Shown: positions 10,809 through 22,383 of the stretch, piece by piece | How positions within the stretch are numbered: position 1 is the first letter of the stretch | Layout of the letters: each line of letters opens with the position of its first letter | Assembly (NCBI GenBank): GCA_963971575.1 | Contig: OZ020615.1 | Span: forward strand, 63,559,379 to 63,623,378 | Direction of reading: 5' to 3' | Source: Liopterus haemorrhoidalis | Lineage: Eukaryota > Arthropoda > Insecta > Coleoptera > Dytiscidae | DNA length: 64,000 nt | The notes under the pieces: model-generated | Database searches by the model: none | What the model saw: the letters and a program-made list of their open reading frames with translations, nothing else | Told to the model about the DNA's origin: nothing | Translations under genes and position numbers: made by a program

Positions 10809-10942
10809 TTATTGAACAAAAGTTGCTATAAAAGCAATAATTAATAACTTTTATTTGAGACGTTTTTTGATAAAACGAAAAATTTCGAATAATTTATGTA
10901 AAAGTTTTCGAAATTTTTTCTGTCTCAATTTTTTCATACTTA

Positions 10943-12602
10943 CAGATACTCACAAAATTGAGCATACAAGAATTTGACAAAGATACTTTTTAATAAAACG
11001 TGACTATAAAACAGATTTTGTTAAAACTAATTAATTTATTTTTATAAAATACACCTTGCAGATCCAAAATTATTACAAATACTATAAAGTATACTAATAT
11101 TTGTTAAAAATTTGTTAAGGAAAACTAAAAATAATAATTTTTTAGAGACACAAAATTGAGCGTACTAGTTAATTTTGATTGATTTAAGACCTGTCTTTTC
11201 CTGAAATTATATTGCATAGGTTTTATCTTGCAAGAGATGATTTTTTCATTAGTTTAGTTTGCATTAGGCCACATTCAAGTACAGTGATTTTGTTTGTATT
11301 ATAATGGAAAATAAACGTAAACAGACTGACGAATCTACACGAAAACTAATAGTTAAATTATACGCCCGGAGTCATACGATGCTGAAATAGGTGATATAGT
11401 AAACCGAAGACATTCCACAATTCAAAAAATAATAAATAAATTTAAATATGAAGGTACTATCAAAAACAAAACGGGCAGAGGCAGAAAAAAATTGTTATCA
11501 ACTGTGGATGAAAGATTTATTTTGCGAAAAATCAAGCAAGATCCTAAAATTAGTGTACCCCAGTTAACGTCAGAATTGTCACAAAGATTAAATAAACAAA
11601 TTTCAGTAGAAACAGTCCACCGAGTACTCCGGAAAAATAACTACAATGGTCGAATTGCACGCAAGAAACCATTGATTTCGAAAACGAATAAAAATAAACG
11701 CTTAGAATTTGCAAAAATGCATGTAAACAAACCAATTAGCTTCTGGAATAAAGTTATTTTTTCTGACGAGACGAAAATTATTTTTTTTGGGTCGGACGGC
11801 AGATAAATTGTTTGGCGGAGGTCAAATACAGAATTTAAAAAAATTAATACTGTTCCGACAGTAAAACACGGAGGCGGATCAGTTATGTTGTGGGGTCCTA
11901 TGGGCTCAAACGGCCCAGGTAATTTAGAATTTATAGAAGGGATCATGGATAAATGGAAATATCTAAACATCTTGAAAAATAATCTTACGGCTACTGCAGA
12001 AAAATTAGATATGCCACCAGTTTATTATTTTCAACAAGATAACGATCCCAAACACACTGTGCTTATTGTAAAGGAATGGCTGTTATACAATGCACCAAAA
12101 TTACTCAAAACACCGCCACAATCGTCTGATCTCAATCCAATTGAAAATTTATGGAGAGAATTAAAAGTTCGGATAAAAACAAATTCATTTTCTAATAAAA
12201 TGATTTTAAAAAGAAACTTCAAGAAGAATGGAATAATATACCAGCAGAAGTTTGTGGAAAATTAGTGCAGTCTATGCCAAATCGCCTTCAAGCAATAATA
12301 GAAGCAAGAGGTGACGCGACAAAATATTAATTTGAATTAACTGATTGTTTTCTAATTATTTTATTAGTATTATTATTTTTGTACGCTCAATTTTGTGTCT
12401 CTGAAAATGTATATATTTTTTGTTTTCTTTAACAAATGTTTATTAAATATTATTTAATTTTATACCATTTATGATAGTTTTGTATCTCTAAAATGTATTT
12501 TAGAAATAAAAAATAATTGGTTTAAATAATCTGTTTTATAGGCATCTTTACCTAAGAGGTATATTTCTAAAACTTTTGTACGCTCAATTTTGTGAGTAAC
12601 TG
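10943..12602 (+). mobile_element. Tc1-like transposon with doubled (IR/DR) terminal repeats
   Basis: 1660 bp flanked by TA (10941-10942, 12603-12604). The outer repeats are CAGATACTCACAAAATTGAG and, inverted, CAGTTACTCACAAAATTGAG. A second copy of the ACACAAAATTGAGCGTAC motif lies inside each end (about 11150-11166 and 12374-12391). This paired arrangement is the IR/DR structure of some Tc1-like elements, where transposase binds both sites. It encodes the broken transposase at 11304-12330. Confidence 0.92.
11304..12330 (+). pseudogene. Tc1-like transposase, DD34E, inactivated
   Basis: Begins MENKRKQTDESTRKLIVKLY. After a frameshift near 11370 it continues with a paired-like helix-turn-helix (EIGDIVNRRHSTIQKI), a GRGRKK motif in the GRPR position and a second helix region. 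The catalytic motifs are IFSDETK (first Asp), QQDNDPKHT (second Asp) and SSDLNPIENLW (Glu). I count 34 residues between the second Asp and the Glu. A stop after GSDGR (11804-11806) and a frameshift near 12215 destroy the frame. The C-terminal LVQSMPNRLQAII is still readable. Confidence 0.92.
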
Positions 12603-12748
12603 TATATGTAACGTTTCCATGGTCATGATAAATAATATCTCTGTTAGAAAATATTAGGCCAAGTTATTTCTACTCTGCTGCTAAAATGTATTTTACATAA
12701 GTACTTTATGATGGCGGTTGGTCCTGTGGTGGCCACAGCTGATTTTTT

Positions 12749-13154
12749 CTTCATCATATATTATCCAATGTAATCGTCTGTTCTGAGTACAGTGAGTCAA
12801 TATCTTCCTTCTTGCGATGAATTATCGTGGCGCTTGTCCCAAAATAACAAAATATCTGGTACGCAGTTCGTATGAATTTATAAAATATTTCCAGGAATTA
12901 TCGCGTAAATAGAATGAACAGAACAAAGAAAATGTTCTAATCTTGGAATTTAAGATAGTTGGCAACGGGGCCACTGAAATGATAGAATTATGAAAGAGTT
13001 CCTAAAATTAATATAGGAAGTCTTATGTCATTTTAATGTTTTATATAAACAAAATTATAATTTTCAAATAAATTGACTGCTGAAGAAACTAACCAAAATA
13101 TTCATCACAAAAGTGAACTTTATATAAAAGACGGTATGTGAACTAAAGTCCCTA
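12749..13154. other. No recognised feature
   Basis: Spacer between family B and family A with no coding or repeat signature seen. Confidence 0.45.
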
Positions 13155-14098
13155 GATAAAAAATTGATGTGAAGTGTGAATTTTCACATATTTCAGGGTT
13201 TCGTAGGTATTTAGTAAGTGAATGATGATTATTTGGGATGCCAAAACAAATTTTATGTTAAAATATTTTTTTGTTAATTTTAATTCGAGTACCTAAAACC
13301 ATTATTTAGGTTTCTAAATATGTGCAGTATTTTCTTTATATACCAAGGTTCATTAAGATTTTGAAAATTGCGCCTATGGCTGCCATTGGTTGTTTAAGTC
13401 GTAAATGCTCCGCCCCTCTGATTTCGTATAAATTGAAACATAGAATTAAATTATAATTTCAACACTTCCCACTGGTTATTAAATTTACGCTTTTAAAAAT
13501 TAAATACAACATTTGCCAAAATATAATTAGAATTTTGACAAAATAATTTTAAAATAATTTAAAAAACAATAAAAATGCAAAAAAAAAAGAAAAAATAAAA
13601 TTGACAGGACCGAACCGTAGTTTGCAACTTAGGAAGCGAGAACGCTAACCATTCGACTACGGACTTTTACTCGTTTACTGTGTTACATAGCGAATTAAAT
13701 ATTTTACATATTTTAGTTAAAAACACAAAAAATGCGTTATTTTCCGAAAACATAATCTAATCAAAAATTCCTGTTGTACTATTCCGGTCCACACCAATGT
13801 ACGTTACTTAGAATTTTTTCAGATTTTTAGTTTAAACAATTTGGGCTACAAGGTGTGGGACAAATTTTATTTTGCTGTATTTGTTTGTGTATTAAGTTCT
13901 CTATATTGTTTCACATTATGTGCCCTTTGAATCAATAAAATACTATGTTACAGAAAGGGTCTTGTTTAATTCCCCTAAAAACTAATATCAACACATGTAC
14001 ACTGTTGAAAATATTTTTATGAGCATTTATTAGCATCTACTAGAGCCAAAATTTGAGATAAGGAGAGTAAGAAAACTAGACCTGATAGAGAAAAACTG
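13155..14098 (-). mobile_element. Family A subfamily copy A4
   Basis: The 3' end (palindrome GTGTGAATTTTCACAT, inverted AGGGTTTCGTAGGTAT) is on the left; a type III cassette is at 13600-13671. Past GCTACAAGGTGTGGGACAAA it departs from A1-A3 and runs through a different roughly 230-bp 5' segment (13870-14098) with no TCTG array. A5 (17290-18194) has the same segment, so this is a distinct subfamily. Confidence 0.68.
13600..13671 (-). promoter_or_regulatory. tRNA-like pol III cassette, type III (in A4)
   Basis: Minus strand: A-box-like TAGTCGAATGGTTAGCG, a CTTCCTA loop-like segment, B-box-like GGTTCGGTCC, then an A-rich plus strand (T-run downstream). The same cassette is at 17721-17788. Confidence 0.55.
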
Positions 14099-14590
14099 AA
14101 GTCATGTGCAGTATTTTTTTTTATGTAGCAAGGTTCATTAAAATTTTGAAAATTGCGCCTATGGCTTCCATTGGTTGTTTTCAGTCATAAGCTCCGCCCT
14201 CTGATTTCGTATACATTGAAACATAGAATTAAAAAATTTAATTAAAATTTTAAAAATTAAATGCAACATTTGCCAAAATATAACTAGAATTTTGAAAAAA
14301 TAATTTAAATAAAATAAAAATGCAAAAAATACAGAAAAAATAAAATTGTCTCAAACGAACCCTAGTTTGTAATTTAGAAAGCGAGATGTCTAACCACTAC
14401 ACCATGAGAGCATACTGATTTAATGTGGTACATAACATATTAAATATTTACATCGTCAACCAAAAAAACACAAAAAAATGAACAAAAAATGAAAAACTGA
14501 AAACATAATCTGATCAAAAATTCCTGTTGTACTATTCCGGTTCACACAAATGTACATTACTTAGAATTTTTTCAGATTTTTAGTTTAAAC
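14099..14590 (-). mobile_element. Family A fragment A6 with a different tRNA-like cassette
   Basis: Interior of family A in the same orientation as A4, directly abutting it: GTTCATTAAAATTTTGAAAA through CTAGAATTTTGAAAAAATAA, the cassette, then the shared ATAATCTGATCAAAAATTCC block. It ends at GTTTAAAC (14583-14590), where hAT-like sequence starts. Both Helentron ends are absent. Confidence 0.65.
14346..14417 (-). promoter_or_regulatory. tRNA-like pol III cassette, type IV (in A6)
   Basis: Minus strand: A-box-like TGGTGTAGTGGTTAGAC, a CTTTCTA loop-like segment (TTC in the anticodon position) and B-box-like GGGTTCGTTT. It is the most tRNA-Glu-like of the four types, but the stems are degraded. 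Confidence 0.52.
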
Positions 14591-14751
14591 CAGGGCTTCG
14601 AACCGTTATTTTTTTCGTTTCGATTTTCGTTCCGGTTCAATTAAAAAACAAATACATCAGTTCGGTTCCGGTTTTCGTTCCGGTATAAATAAAGGTTTTT
14701 TCGGTTTTCGGTTCAGTTCCGAGTAATAAATTTGTAAATGGTTTTATTTGT
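14591..14751 (+). mobile_element. hAT-like end of the GGGCTTCGAACCG family
   Basis: Starts CAGGGCTTCGAACCG immediately after GTTTAAAC and continues with repeated GGTTCGGTT/CGTTCCGGTT motifs. A second copy lies at 29548-29906, also directly after GTTTAAAC of family A. No right end is recognisable; a palindromic MITE follows. Confidence 0.5.
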
Positions 14752-15001
14752 AGGTCTTTCCACCTTCAGATAAAGTTCCAGGTAACTATCTGATAGATAA
14801 GGTTATTTGTAACTTCATCTGCTGAATAAATGTCAATACCAGTCAGTGAATCCAATACGTCAGTCTCATTATACATTAGATAACTATCCGATAGATATAT
14901 TTGTATAGAAAGAAGGGATGACATTTACTCAGCAGATGAAGTTACAAATAACCTTATCTGTCAGATAGTTACCTGGAACTTTATCTGAAGGTGGAAAAAC
15001 C
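14752..15001. mobile_element. Palindromic (foldback) MITE, 250 bp
   Basis: Ends GGTCTTTCCACC and GGTGGAAAAACC. Arms of about 85 bp mirror each other (CCACCTTCAGATAAAGTTCC against its complement at about 14971-14992) with about 80 bp between. It is non-coding, and I could not settle the target duplication. Confidence 0.75.
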
Positions 15002-15229
15002 GGGCCTTAGAAATTTATTTTCTACTATAATTTAGAAGAAAATTTTATTCCTTATTTTGTAATAATCATACCAAGGCCAGGGGGGGATTCTTGGCGTCTC
15101 CATCAACATGGCAAGTTGGCAACAAGGTTGACAACCAAGTTTATCGTCTATATATTGGACCCTTAACGTTACAATCCTGGTTGGATCCGAACTGACTTCA
15201 CTATCTCTTTCCACTCGGTCAAATTTGCC

Positions 15230-15610
15230 ATCCCTTCGACGTTTTCGATACTAATAGTTCTCAGATTTGCGTTGATATTGCCTCACCACCTCAGAGGCAT
15301 TTTGAATATTGCTTTCCTTCCGGAACTTCCTCCCAGAATAATTTCAGCTGTCATATGAGTCACTTCTTTTTTTTGTCATCACTTCGGTCTCTTTTGGGTA
15401 GTGTTCTGGTAGATTTTATTGATACTTTTGGTAAACTGTTAACATTATTCAAGTCATCAGTCCAACGAGTGGGTGGTCTTCTTCGACTGCGTTTGGGTAA
15501 TGGTCTCTACTCCAGAACCCATTTGGATCTTCTGTCATCTGTTGTTCTAGCTAGATTTCCATTCCATGGTACTTTTACAAATATGTCTGTTAGATTGGTT
15601 AGTTGACGAG
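15230..15610 (-). pseudogene. Retrotransposon ORF2 C-terminal fragment
   Basis: The minus strand gives DDRRSKWVLE, stop, RPLPKRSRRRPPTRWTDDLN. The R-R-P-P-T-R-W-T-D-D-L motif is typical of the tail of endonuclease/RT proteins (as in the scrap at 7534-7650). A stop and unrelated downstream sequence show decay. 15006-15229 holds nothing else recognisable. Confidence 0.5.
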
Positions 15611-16049
15611 TTTCAAATCTCACACTAATTACATAAATAACAATTTTGTTTGACTTTTCCTAGTTTTTAAATGTTGTGTACGGCACTGTAATGAGATGAG
15701 TTGAAACACGGAAGGCTTTGGTTCGAACCCTGACTGTGGGTTGGTAATTTAGTGAGAGCAGGTTCACGTTATTTCATTATTAAACGATGGTGTAGTGTAA
15801 CAGAGCGCCAGTCCACCAGTTCGCCAGTCCGCTTCATAGTGATATTCGCAACAAGTTCACAAACAGACCTGCTGGTTGCTGTCTGTTGGGATTCCATGTA
15901 TTCCGAAATGCATAAATGATTTCGCTACACTACCCAATCATTTGTAAACGACCTGAATTATAAAACTGATTCTCTACGTTCATTTTGTTAATTATTCATT
16001 GTACGAACGGTCAAGGTATTTTCGGCAATTGACCCCTAGCATTTACCCA
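15611..16049. other. No recognised feature
   Basis: Spacer before the mariner remnant; it contains a short CGCCAGTCC-type repetition at 15798-15832. Confidence 0.4.
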
Positions 16050-16803
16050 CAACTTCAGGCTTTTTCAGTGAAACAGTTTTTCCTAGTGCGTTCTAAAAAT
16101 GAGTGACATTCATTTCGAGCAATGGTGTGCTATCAGATTTTGTGCTTCAGACTTGGGCACAGAAACTTTTACAAAACTTCAGCATGCCTACGGAGACGGT
16201 GCTTAGTCAAGGACCCAGGTTTTTTGGTGGTTCAAGGCATTTACAGGAGGAAGATAGTTGATTGAAGATGAATCACGCAGCCTTCATCTTCAAGAACCGA
16301 TGAAAATGTTGACAGAATCCGGGATCTTGTGAGTACAGATCGTCGGTTGACAGTCAGAATGATCGGGGAAGAATTGAATTTGATTCACACTACCGTTCAT
16401 CAAATTTTGACCAATGAATTGTGGATGAGAAAAACTTGCTTATCACACAGCAATTTCAATAAACGAGTTTTTGGCCAGTAAAAATATTCCTGTGGATCCA
16501 CAGCCTCCTTATTCGCTTGACTTGAGTCCTTGTGACTTTTTCCTCTTCCCAAGATTGAAAAATCACCTCAAGGGACGTCATTTTGGAACACTCGAAAATA
16601 TTCAAACGTCCATAACCAAGCAGATGAAAGTTATTCCAGTATCCGAATTCCAGCACTGCTATGAGGATTGGAAGAACCGTCTCCAGCGCTCTGCGGCTTC
16701 CCAAGGAAGTTATTTTGAGGGAAACAATACTGAATTGTAATTCTATTCGAATAAAAAAAATAAATAAATAAATCAGTCCGGTTTCTTAATTTACACACCT
16801 CGT
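16050..16803 (+). mobile_element. Mariner deletion derivative
   Basis: The 5' UTR ends TTCTAAAAATGAGTGAC as in the copy at 27660-28441. The transposase begins MSDIHFEQWCAIRFCA (ATG at 16099), keeps a helix-turn-helix and, across frameshifts, RTDENVDRIRDLV and VRMIGEELNL. The central part with the first two catalytic Asp is deleted near 16440. The last exon-like part gives YSLDLSPCDFFLFPRLK, the third Asp region of DD34D mariners, ending at 16740. The right terminus TTAATTTACACACCTCG (16786-16802) matches the outer end of the copy at 27660-28441. No left terminal repeat was found. Confidence 0.85.
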
Positions 16804-17289
16804 GTAGGTCTGTAGGTTGTATTGGAACAGTAATTTTTCAGTTGAATAATTAAGAAAGCTGAAAACTTTATAAAAGCTCTCTCACAGAGCTTTGGTGAAA
16901 TTGCCTGAAGTTTATAACCGTATTCTAGGGTCTATATTTTATTAATTTGGGCAATTTTATAAAAAAATATAACTTGACGCAATTTTTATCAGAATAATAC
17001 GATGGTGTGTGTTGGAATAAAGTATAAAACGGTCAACAACTCTTCCAGAATGCGGATTAAAGTATTGTGCTGTTGTACAGAGATACAGAGAGCACAAGTA
17101 ATACTTCTAAATAGCTTGAGGCGTTCACAGTAGCCATGATTCGCTCTGAAAAGTCTCGACTCTCCTCTCAGAACAGCGGCGGAGGTACGCAATAAAGGAT
17201 AACACTGGGCAACAAAAAAATATTTTTTGTCTGGTGCCTGGAATACTGCAACGAATTCTTAAGCGATTTTCCAGCTAAATTCGAAAATG
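16804..17289. other. No recognised feature
   Basis: Spacer with no coding motif or repeat end that I recognise. Confidence 0.45.
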
Positions 17290-18194
17290 ACTTCAGTTGT
17301 TCTCTATCAGATCTAGTCTTCTTATTCTTCTTATCTCAAATTAGCTCTAGTAGATGCTAATAAATGCTCATAAAAATATTTTCAACAGTGTACATGTGTT
17401 GATATTAGTTTTTAGGGGAATTAAACAAGACCCTTTCTGTAACATAGTATTTTATTGATTCAAAGGACACATAATGTGAAACAATATAGAGAACTTAATA
17501 CACAAACAAATACAGCAAAAAAAAATTTGTCCCACACCTTGTAGCCCAAATTGTTTAAACTAAAAATCTGAAAAAATTCTAAGTAATGTACATTGGTGTG
17601 GACCGGAATAGTACAACAGGAATTTTTGATTAGATTATGTTTTCGGAAAATAACGCATTTTTTGTGTTTTTAACTAAAATATGTAAAATATTTAATTCGC
17701 TATGTAACACAGTAAACGAGCAAAAGTCCGTAGTCGAATGGTTAGCGTTCTCGCTTCCTAAGTTGCAAACTACGGTTCGCTCCTGTCAATTTTATTTTTT
17801 CTGTTTTTTTTGCATTTTTATTTTGTTTAAATTATTTTGTAAAAATTCTAATTATATTTTGACAAATGTTGCATTTAATTTTTAAAAGCGTAAATTTAAT
17901 AACCAGTGGGAAGTGTTGAAATTATAATTTAATTCTATGTTTCAATTTATACGAAATCAGAGGGGCTGAGCTTATGACTTAAACAACCAATGGCAGCCAT
18001 AGGCGCAATTTTCAAAATCTTAATGAACCTTGGTATATAAAGAAAATACTGCACATATTTAGAAACCTAAATAATGGTATTAGACATTCGAATTAAAATT
18101 AACAAAAAAATATTTTAACATAAAATTTGTTTTGGCATCCCAAATAATCATGATTCACTTACTAAATACCTGCAAACCCTGAACACATCAATTT
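17290..18194 (+). mobile_element. Family A subfamily copy A5, inverted relative to A4
   Basis: The same subfamily as A4: the roughly 230-bp alternative 5' segment (from TTCTCTATCAGATCTAG), the type III cassette, and the 3' subterminal repeat (TACCTGCAAACCCTGAA). The 3' palindrome has been lost at the junction with A7, which starts about 18193. A4 and A5 face each other in opposite orientation about 3.2 kb apart. Confidence 0.68.
17721..17788 (+). promoter_or_regulatory. tRNA-like pol III cassette, type III (in A5)
   Basis: A-box-like TAGTCGAATGGTTAGCG (17731-17747) and B-box-like CGGTTCGCTCC (17773-17783), followed by TTTTATTTTTTCTGTTTTTT. Confidence 0.55.
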
Positions 18195-19112
18195 TTAGGG
18201 TTTTGTAGGTATGACCAAAAAACCCTTATACCGTCTGTCTGTCTGTCTGTGTGCCTGTCTGTTCGGTAAAATTTGTAGCCAAACGGCTAAACCTAGAGAG
18301 TTGAAATTTGGCATGCTTATACAACTCTTTGACCCACACATAGGAAAAATACTAAAACATCTAAAAAACATATCCCCCTAAAAATATAAACAAATATGTG
18401 CTCATCGAAAACAAAAATATTTTTTTTTAATTTTGAGTAGGGTATCAAATGAAAGCCCTTAGTACGTGGATTAACGATCAAATTTTTATTTTTACAAAAT
18501 AAATTATTTTGAAGCGATTTTTGCCAAAATTGTGCAAAAAAAATTTTGTCCCACACCCTGTAGCCCAGATGGTTTAAACTAAAAATCTAAAAAATTCTAA
18601 GTAATGTATATTGGTGTGAACCGAAATAGTATAACAGGAATTTTTGATCAGATTATGTTTTCGGAAAATAACGCATTTTTTGTGGTTTTTGGTTCACAAA
18701 GTACAAAAGTTATACCAATGTAAGACACTCACATGCAAGGCGTGCGATAGCGCAATGGGGTAGAGCACTGGTGTCGTAAGCTAAAATGCGCTGGAAACGA
18801 AGGGTTTCGAGTTCGAGTACGGAGTGAATTTTATTTTTTGTTTTTTTTTTGCATTTTTATTATGTTGAAATTATTTTGTCAAAATTCTAGTTATATTTTG
18901 ACAAATGTTGTATTTAATTTTTAAGAGCGTAAATTTAATAACCAGTCTTATTATATGATTAACAGACGATAAATTATTTTAAAAATATCGTTCATTTTGC
19001 CGTGATTACTACAAAGTAAAATTTGTCCTACACACTCAGCATACCGCCTTCATTTATTATATACCTGCGAAATCCTGAAATGTGTGAATATTCACACTTC
19101 ACATCAATTTTT
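18193..19112 (+). mobile_element. Family A Helentron-like element, complete copy A7
   Basis: The 5' T-run and AGGGTTTTGTAGGTAT, a short TCTG array (about 18233-18263), the core TAGCCAAACGGCTAAACC, a type II cassette, inverted AGGATTTCGCAGGTAT, palindrome GTGTGAATATTCACAC and T-run. It lies head to tail with A5; the two share one T-run at the junction. Confidence 0.75.
18736..18827 (+). promoter_or_regulatory. tRNA-like pol III cassette, type II (in A7)
   Basis: A-box TAGCGCAATGGGG (18748-18760), B-box GTTCGAGTAC (18811-18820), then a T-run (18831-18850). The best-kept type II cassette. Confidence 0.58.
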
Positions 19113-19955
19113 TATTTTAAATTTTTTCAAAACACGGTAGTCTGAAAATTGGTGGTTTCTTACATAAACGATTAAAATATCTTTTGGGTTAATACAATTT
19201 AGTAGATTTGTAATTTTTGATAATTTATTTTTTTTAATTTAGTTGTGAATAATCGTTACGCTGTCTTTGGTCTCAAGTGTAAATATATAGAATAAAAGCA
19301 ACTCTTTGCAAAACCGGATTTTGTAATACAAATGTATACAAAAATACAACAGAGAGATAATAAACAAACATAAAAATGTCTGAGAAATATACAATTAAAG
19401 CCACCCTAGAGATGAAGCAGCGCACAAAGTCTGTGAACCTCCGAGTTCAGTATTACCTTCCAACTTCCCCCGGGTCCCTGTGTACCCCACCGACCCCCGC
19501 CAGTACCCCACCAGCCCCCCGGCGACTTCAAGAAAACGAGATAATAAATTTAATGCTGAGATGGTGACGAATAAAACGATATTATACCAGTGCAAACAAA
19601 TTACACAGAGAATAAACACAACTTTCTGAAGCTAGATACAACTGAATTTAGCAGCAAAATGGGCATAATCTAGTGGAAAATACAAATAGAACTAGGGACA
19701 AAATGGATAGAAATTTGGAACCAATATTTAAGGAATAATCTAGGAGCAAAGTTAATAGAATTTAGAAGGCAGTGGAGGATTTGCCTTTGGGGGGCTCAAG
19801 GTGAAAGAATATTTGGACCTTTCTCTATGTTGCGAAAGACCTCTTTTGTATGTTTTTTATTTCTACCATTTAGGGGTAGTTTCAAATTTTTAGTAATTGA
19901 GTAGTTATTGTTTCATTAGGAAATAAAATTTCTCTATTGTTTAAGTGACCAACTA
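19113..19955. other. No recognised feature
   Basis: Includes a short C-rich patch (19455-19525) whose translation is proline-rich; no domain or repeat family is recognised. Confidence 0.4.
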
Positions 19956-21060
19956 TTAGGTCGTCAAGGATGAAATTTGTAGAAAAAAAAGGCAAAGTGA
20001 TTGATAACTTACAAATATAAGAAATTATTTTATTCATCAAAGTATGCACCCATATTGTCTATATAATTTTGTCATTTAAGCGGCAAGTTGTTCAGGCCGG
20101 TGGTATAAAATCCTGGCGGACGAGAGTCAATGAATTCCAGGAAGACCAGTTTTACAGCATTGTCGGAAACGGTTTTCCTATTAAAAAGTTGTCCAAATTG
20201 CGGAAGAAGTAGTAGTCAGTGGGGGTCTGGTTAGTATGGACCCAGCAAACATTTTTATACGGGCCAGCACTGGTAAAGCACATACTCCCCGGCATTGAAA
20301 GTAATGGGCCAGTACCCCGGTGTCCCCGTAGCCGTTACTGGCCCATTGATGTATCAGTTGCCGGCCCAGCAACGGTAAAGTGCAAAATAATCGCATTAGT
20401 TGCAAGATTTATTTCTGATGGTTTTAAGTAAAAAGTATGAGTGAAGAAGAGTGCTTATAAAATGCTGGTAAAGTACTTCGTATAGGCGTAATGCGAAATA
20501 CAAATGTGAAGTACATTATTAATACTGGCGTTGCACTTATTTTTGGTGCCAGTAATTTACCAGCATAAAAGCAGTTTGCCAGCATTCGGCCGTTAGTTGA
20601 ATGTTTGCTGGGGAAGATGATGAAGAAGTTCCAACTCCAATTTCTGTAGTTTTGCCTCATTTGTGCAGTGTGTGGTCTAGTGTTATCATGCAATAAGATA
20701 GGAGTCGATCTGTTGACCAATCTAGGCTGTTTTTCTTTAAGTTTTTGCATCATTTCATCCAGTTGGTTGCAGTATATTTCTGCTGTGATCGATGAGCCAG
20801 TTTTTTTTTTTTTTTTTTTTTGTTTTTAAGTTACCTGTACGAAATTTGGCGAACCAATTTGATATTGTCTGCTGCGTAGTAACACTAGAGCCAAATACAC
20901 TATTAAAGTTTCGCGCGGTCTACGATGACGTAGTTCTACGTAAGAACTCATACTTCTTAACAGTCGAATTTCAGGAATTTTTATCGTACAGACATACATA
21001 CTGAAACTAACAGACATACACATGGGCAACAGTTTAAAGATTTTTTAGTTTTCCTTACGA
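19956..21060 (-). mobile_element. Mariner deletion derivative split by MITE C2
   Basis: The right end of the mariner (TTAGGTCGTCAAGGATGAAA) is at 19956 after a TA. The minus strand encodes part of the N-terminal helix-turn-helix (TTQQTISNWFAKFRTGN, about 20830-20880), then an A-run (20803-20821), then IEQ-type sequence leading to LLHDNTRPHTAQM (second Asp). The third Asp segment lies beyond the MITE at 20241-20612. A sister copy at 35857-36414 shares the same deletion joined at an A-run. The left-hand terminal repeat was not found near 21060, so the 5' limit is approximate. Confidence 0.8.
20241..20612 (+). mobile_element. 372-bp MITE, family C, inserted in a mariner
   Basis: The same CCCAGCAAAC/GTTTGCTGGG ends and length as 5069-5440. 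It interrupts the mariner reading that is continuous at 36115-36180. GA flanks both sides (20239-20240, 20613-20614), a 2-bp duplication that is not TA. Confidence 0.87.
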
Positions 21061-22244
21061 AATCCTAAAATCGAACAGCATTTTGTTTTTTTTTTTTTTT
21101 TTGTGACGACGTCTAAAGCTGCATTGTCAGTTTAACTGGACGAAGCCTGGGTACTGCGCATGTCATGAACTGTAATACTTACTAAATCTAGTTTGGAGAA
21201 TAGAGACCAGTTTGTCCACCATCAGAAATTACATTTCCATGATTAAATATAGAGTTATTTATTTGGTAACATTATTTATTGATCATCCATGATATATTCT
21301 TAGATATTTACTTTTGTAGACAATAATTCTTTAGTTTTATAATTAATTTAGAAAAGATTGTAAACAAATAGGTACATATTTGATATTTATCATATATGGA
21401 AACACATTTTACAATATGTTTTCTAAAAGTATATTCTTGTATGAAATTTGCTAGTATAATGGTATTATTCATAACTGTCAAAACACAGCAAAGCAAATTT
21501 ATATTGGATAATTAATTGAAAAAGAGGAGAATAGTAGAAATGATTTGGAAAGTACAAGTACATCTGTTTAAATTTGGAAAGAAGTAGACAGTTTTTGATG
21601 AAGATGTCCCGAATCGAACTCAAAAAGATGCTCTTAAAGAGTTTTTGTGAGGACCATCATGCATCTTTTTGGCGAAATGAAGTGGTTATGATAGTATTAT
21701 ATAATCTGCGAATATTTCAACTATATTATGTTGGTATTACTGTAATTTACAACATTTAAGTTTTCAAGGTAATTTCTTATGTAACTTTTTCTTAAAACTA
21801 TATTCCCAAGACTATATAAAAACAACACGTGCTTATAAAAAAATTTAGATAATTTTGAATAATTAGATCTTGTTTAGTTTTGGTATAAACATTGATAAAA
21901 CATGTCAAATTGTCATTTTATTATGTCAAAATACATCCTTTGACGTAATTTCTAAGAAATTTAATATTTCTCAGATTGTAAAAATGTTTGTCATTGAGAA
22001 TAAAAAAAGTGGAAGTAGATGGTATACGTAGCCGCTGAACAGGTCCAAACAAAAGATGCATAAACAAGAAATAATCTGTCTCGACTAATGTTTTGAATGT
22101 AGGTTGTCCTCCCACTAAGCCACTGTCACGCCAATTGCTACACAGTTTATAACCTATTGCTCATAAATTCGCTATAAATACCAACATTTTCAATATTATT
22201 TTTCAGGATATTTGGCAAAAATTTGGCTGACTACAACATTTCCA
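21061..22244. other. No recognised feature
   Basis: AT-rich DNA; small open frames at 21574-21759 and elsewhere show no domain I can name. Confidence 0.45.
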
Positions 22245-22360
22245 CCTGTAATTTAGAAAACTGTAATTTAGTAGGTAAATTGTAATTGAGATTAGTAATT
22301 TGTAATTCTGAAAGTGTCAGTTGTAATTCAGATTAGTAAACTGTATTTTAGAAAAAAATA
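22245..22360 (+). repeat. Degenerate short tandem repeat (CTGTAATTTAG type)
   Basis: Five or more irregular copies of a CTGTAATTTAGA/TTGTAATTCAGA motif, spaced roughly 12-30 bp. Confidence 0.45.
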
Positions 22361-22383
22361 GTAGGACTCAAAATAGGAAGGAA

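Larger units (their letters stand above)
10809..12748 (+). mobile_element. Family B element, 3' half, split by a Tc1 element (B3)
   Basis: 10809-10942 matches the family B interior (GAACAAAAGTTGCTATAAAA, GATAAAACGAAAAATTTCG). 12603-12748 is the 3' end with the hairpin CTGTGGTGGCCACAG. Other copies read CATACTTATATGTAACG without a gap, so the Tc1 element at 10943-12602 inserted at this TA. The 5' end is missing. Confidence 0.82.

Noticed and set aside
18736..18827. Real tRNA genes
   Set aside because: A- and B-boxes are present, but acceptor, anticodon and T-stems do not pair and each block is embedded in a repeat family.
19376..19619. Proline-rich small protein near 19.45 kb
   Set aside because: Short, open on both strands, no domain and no supporting signals.
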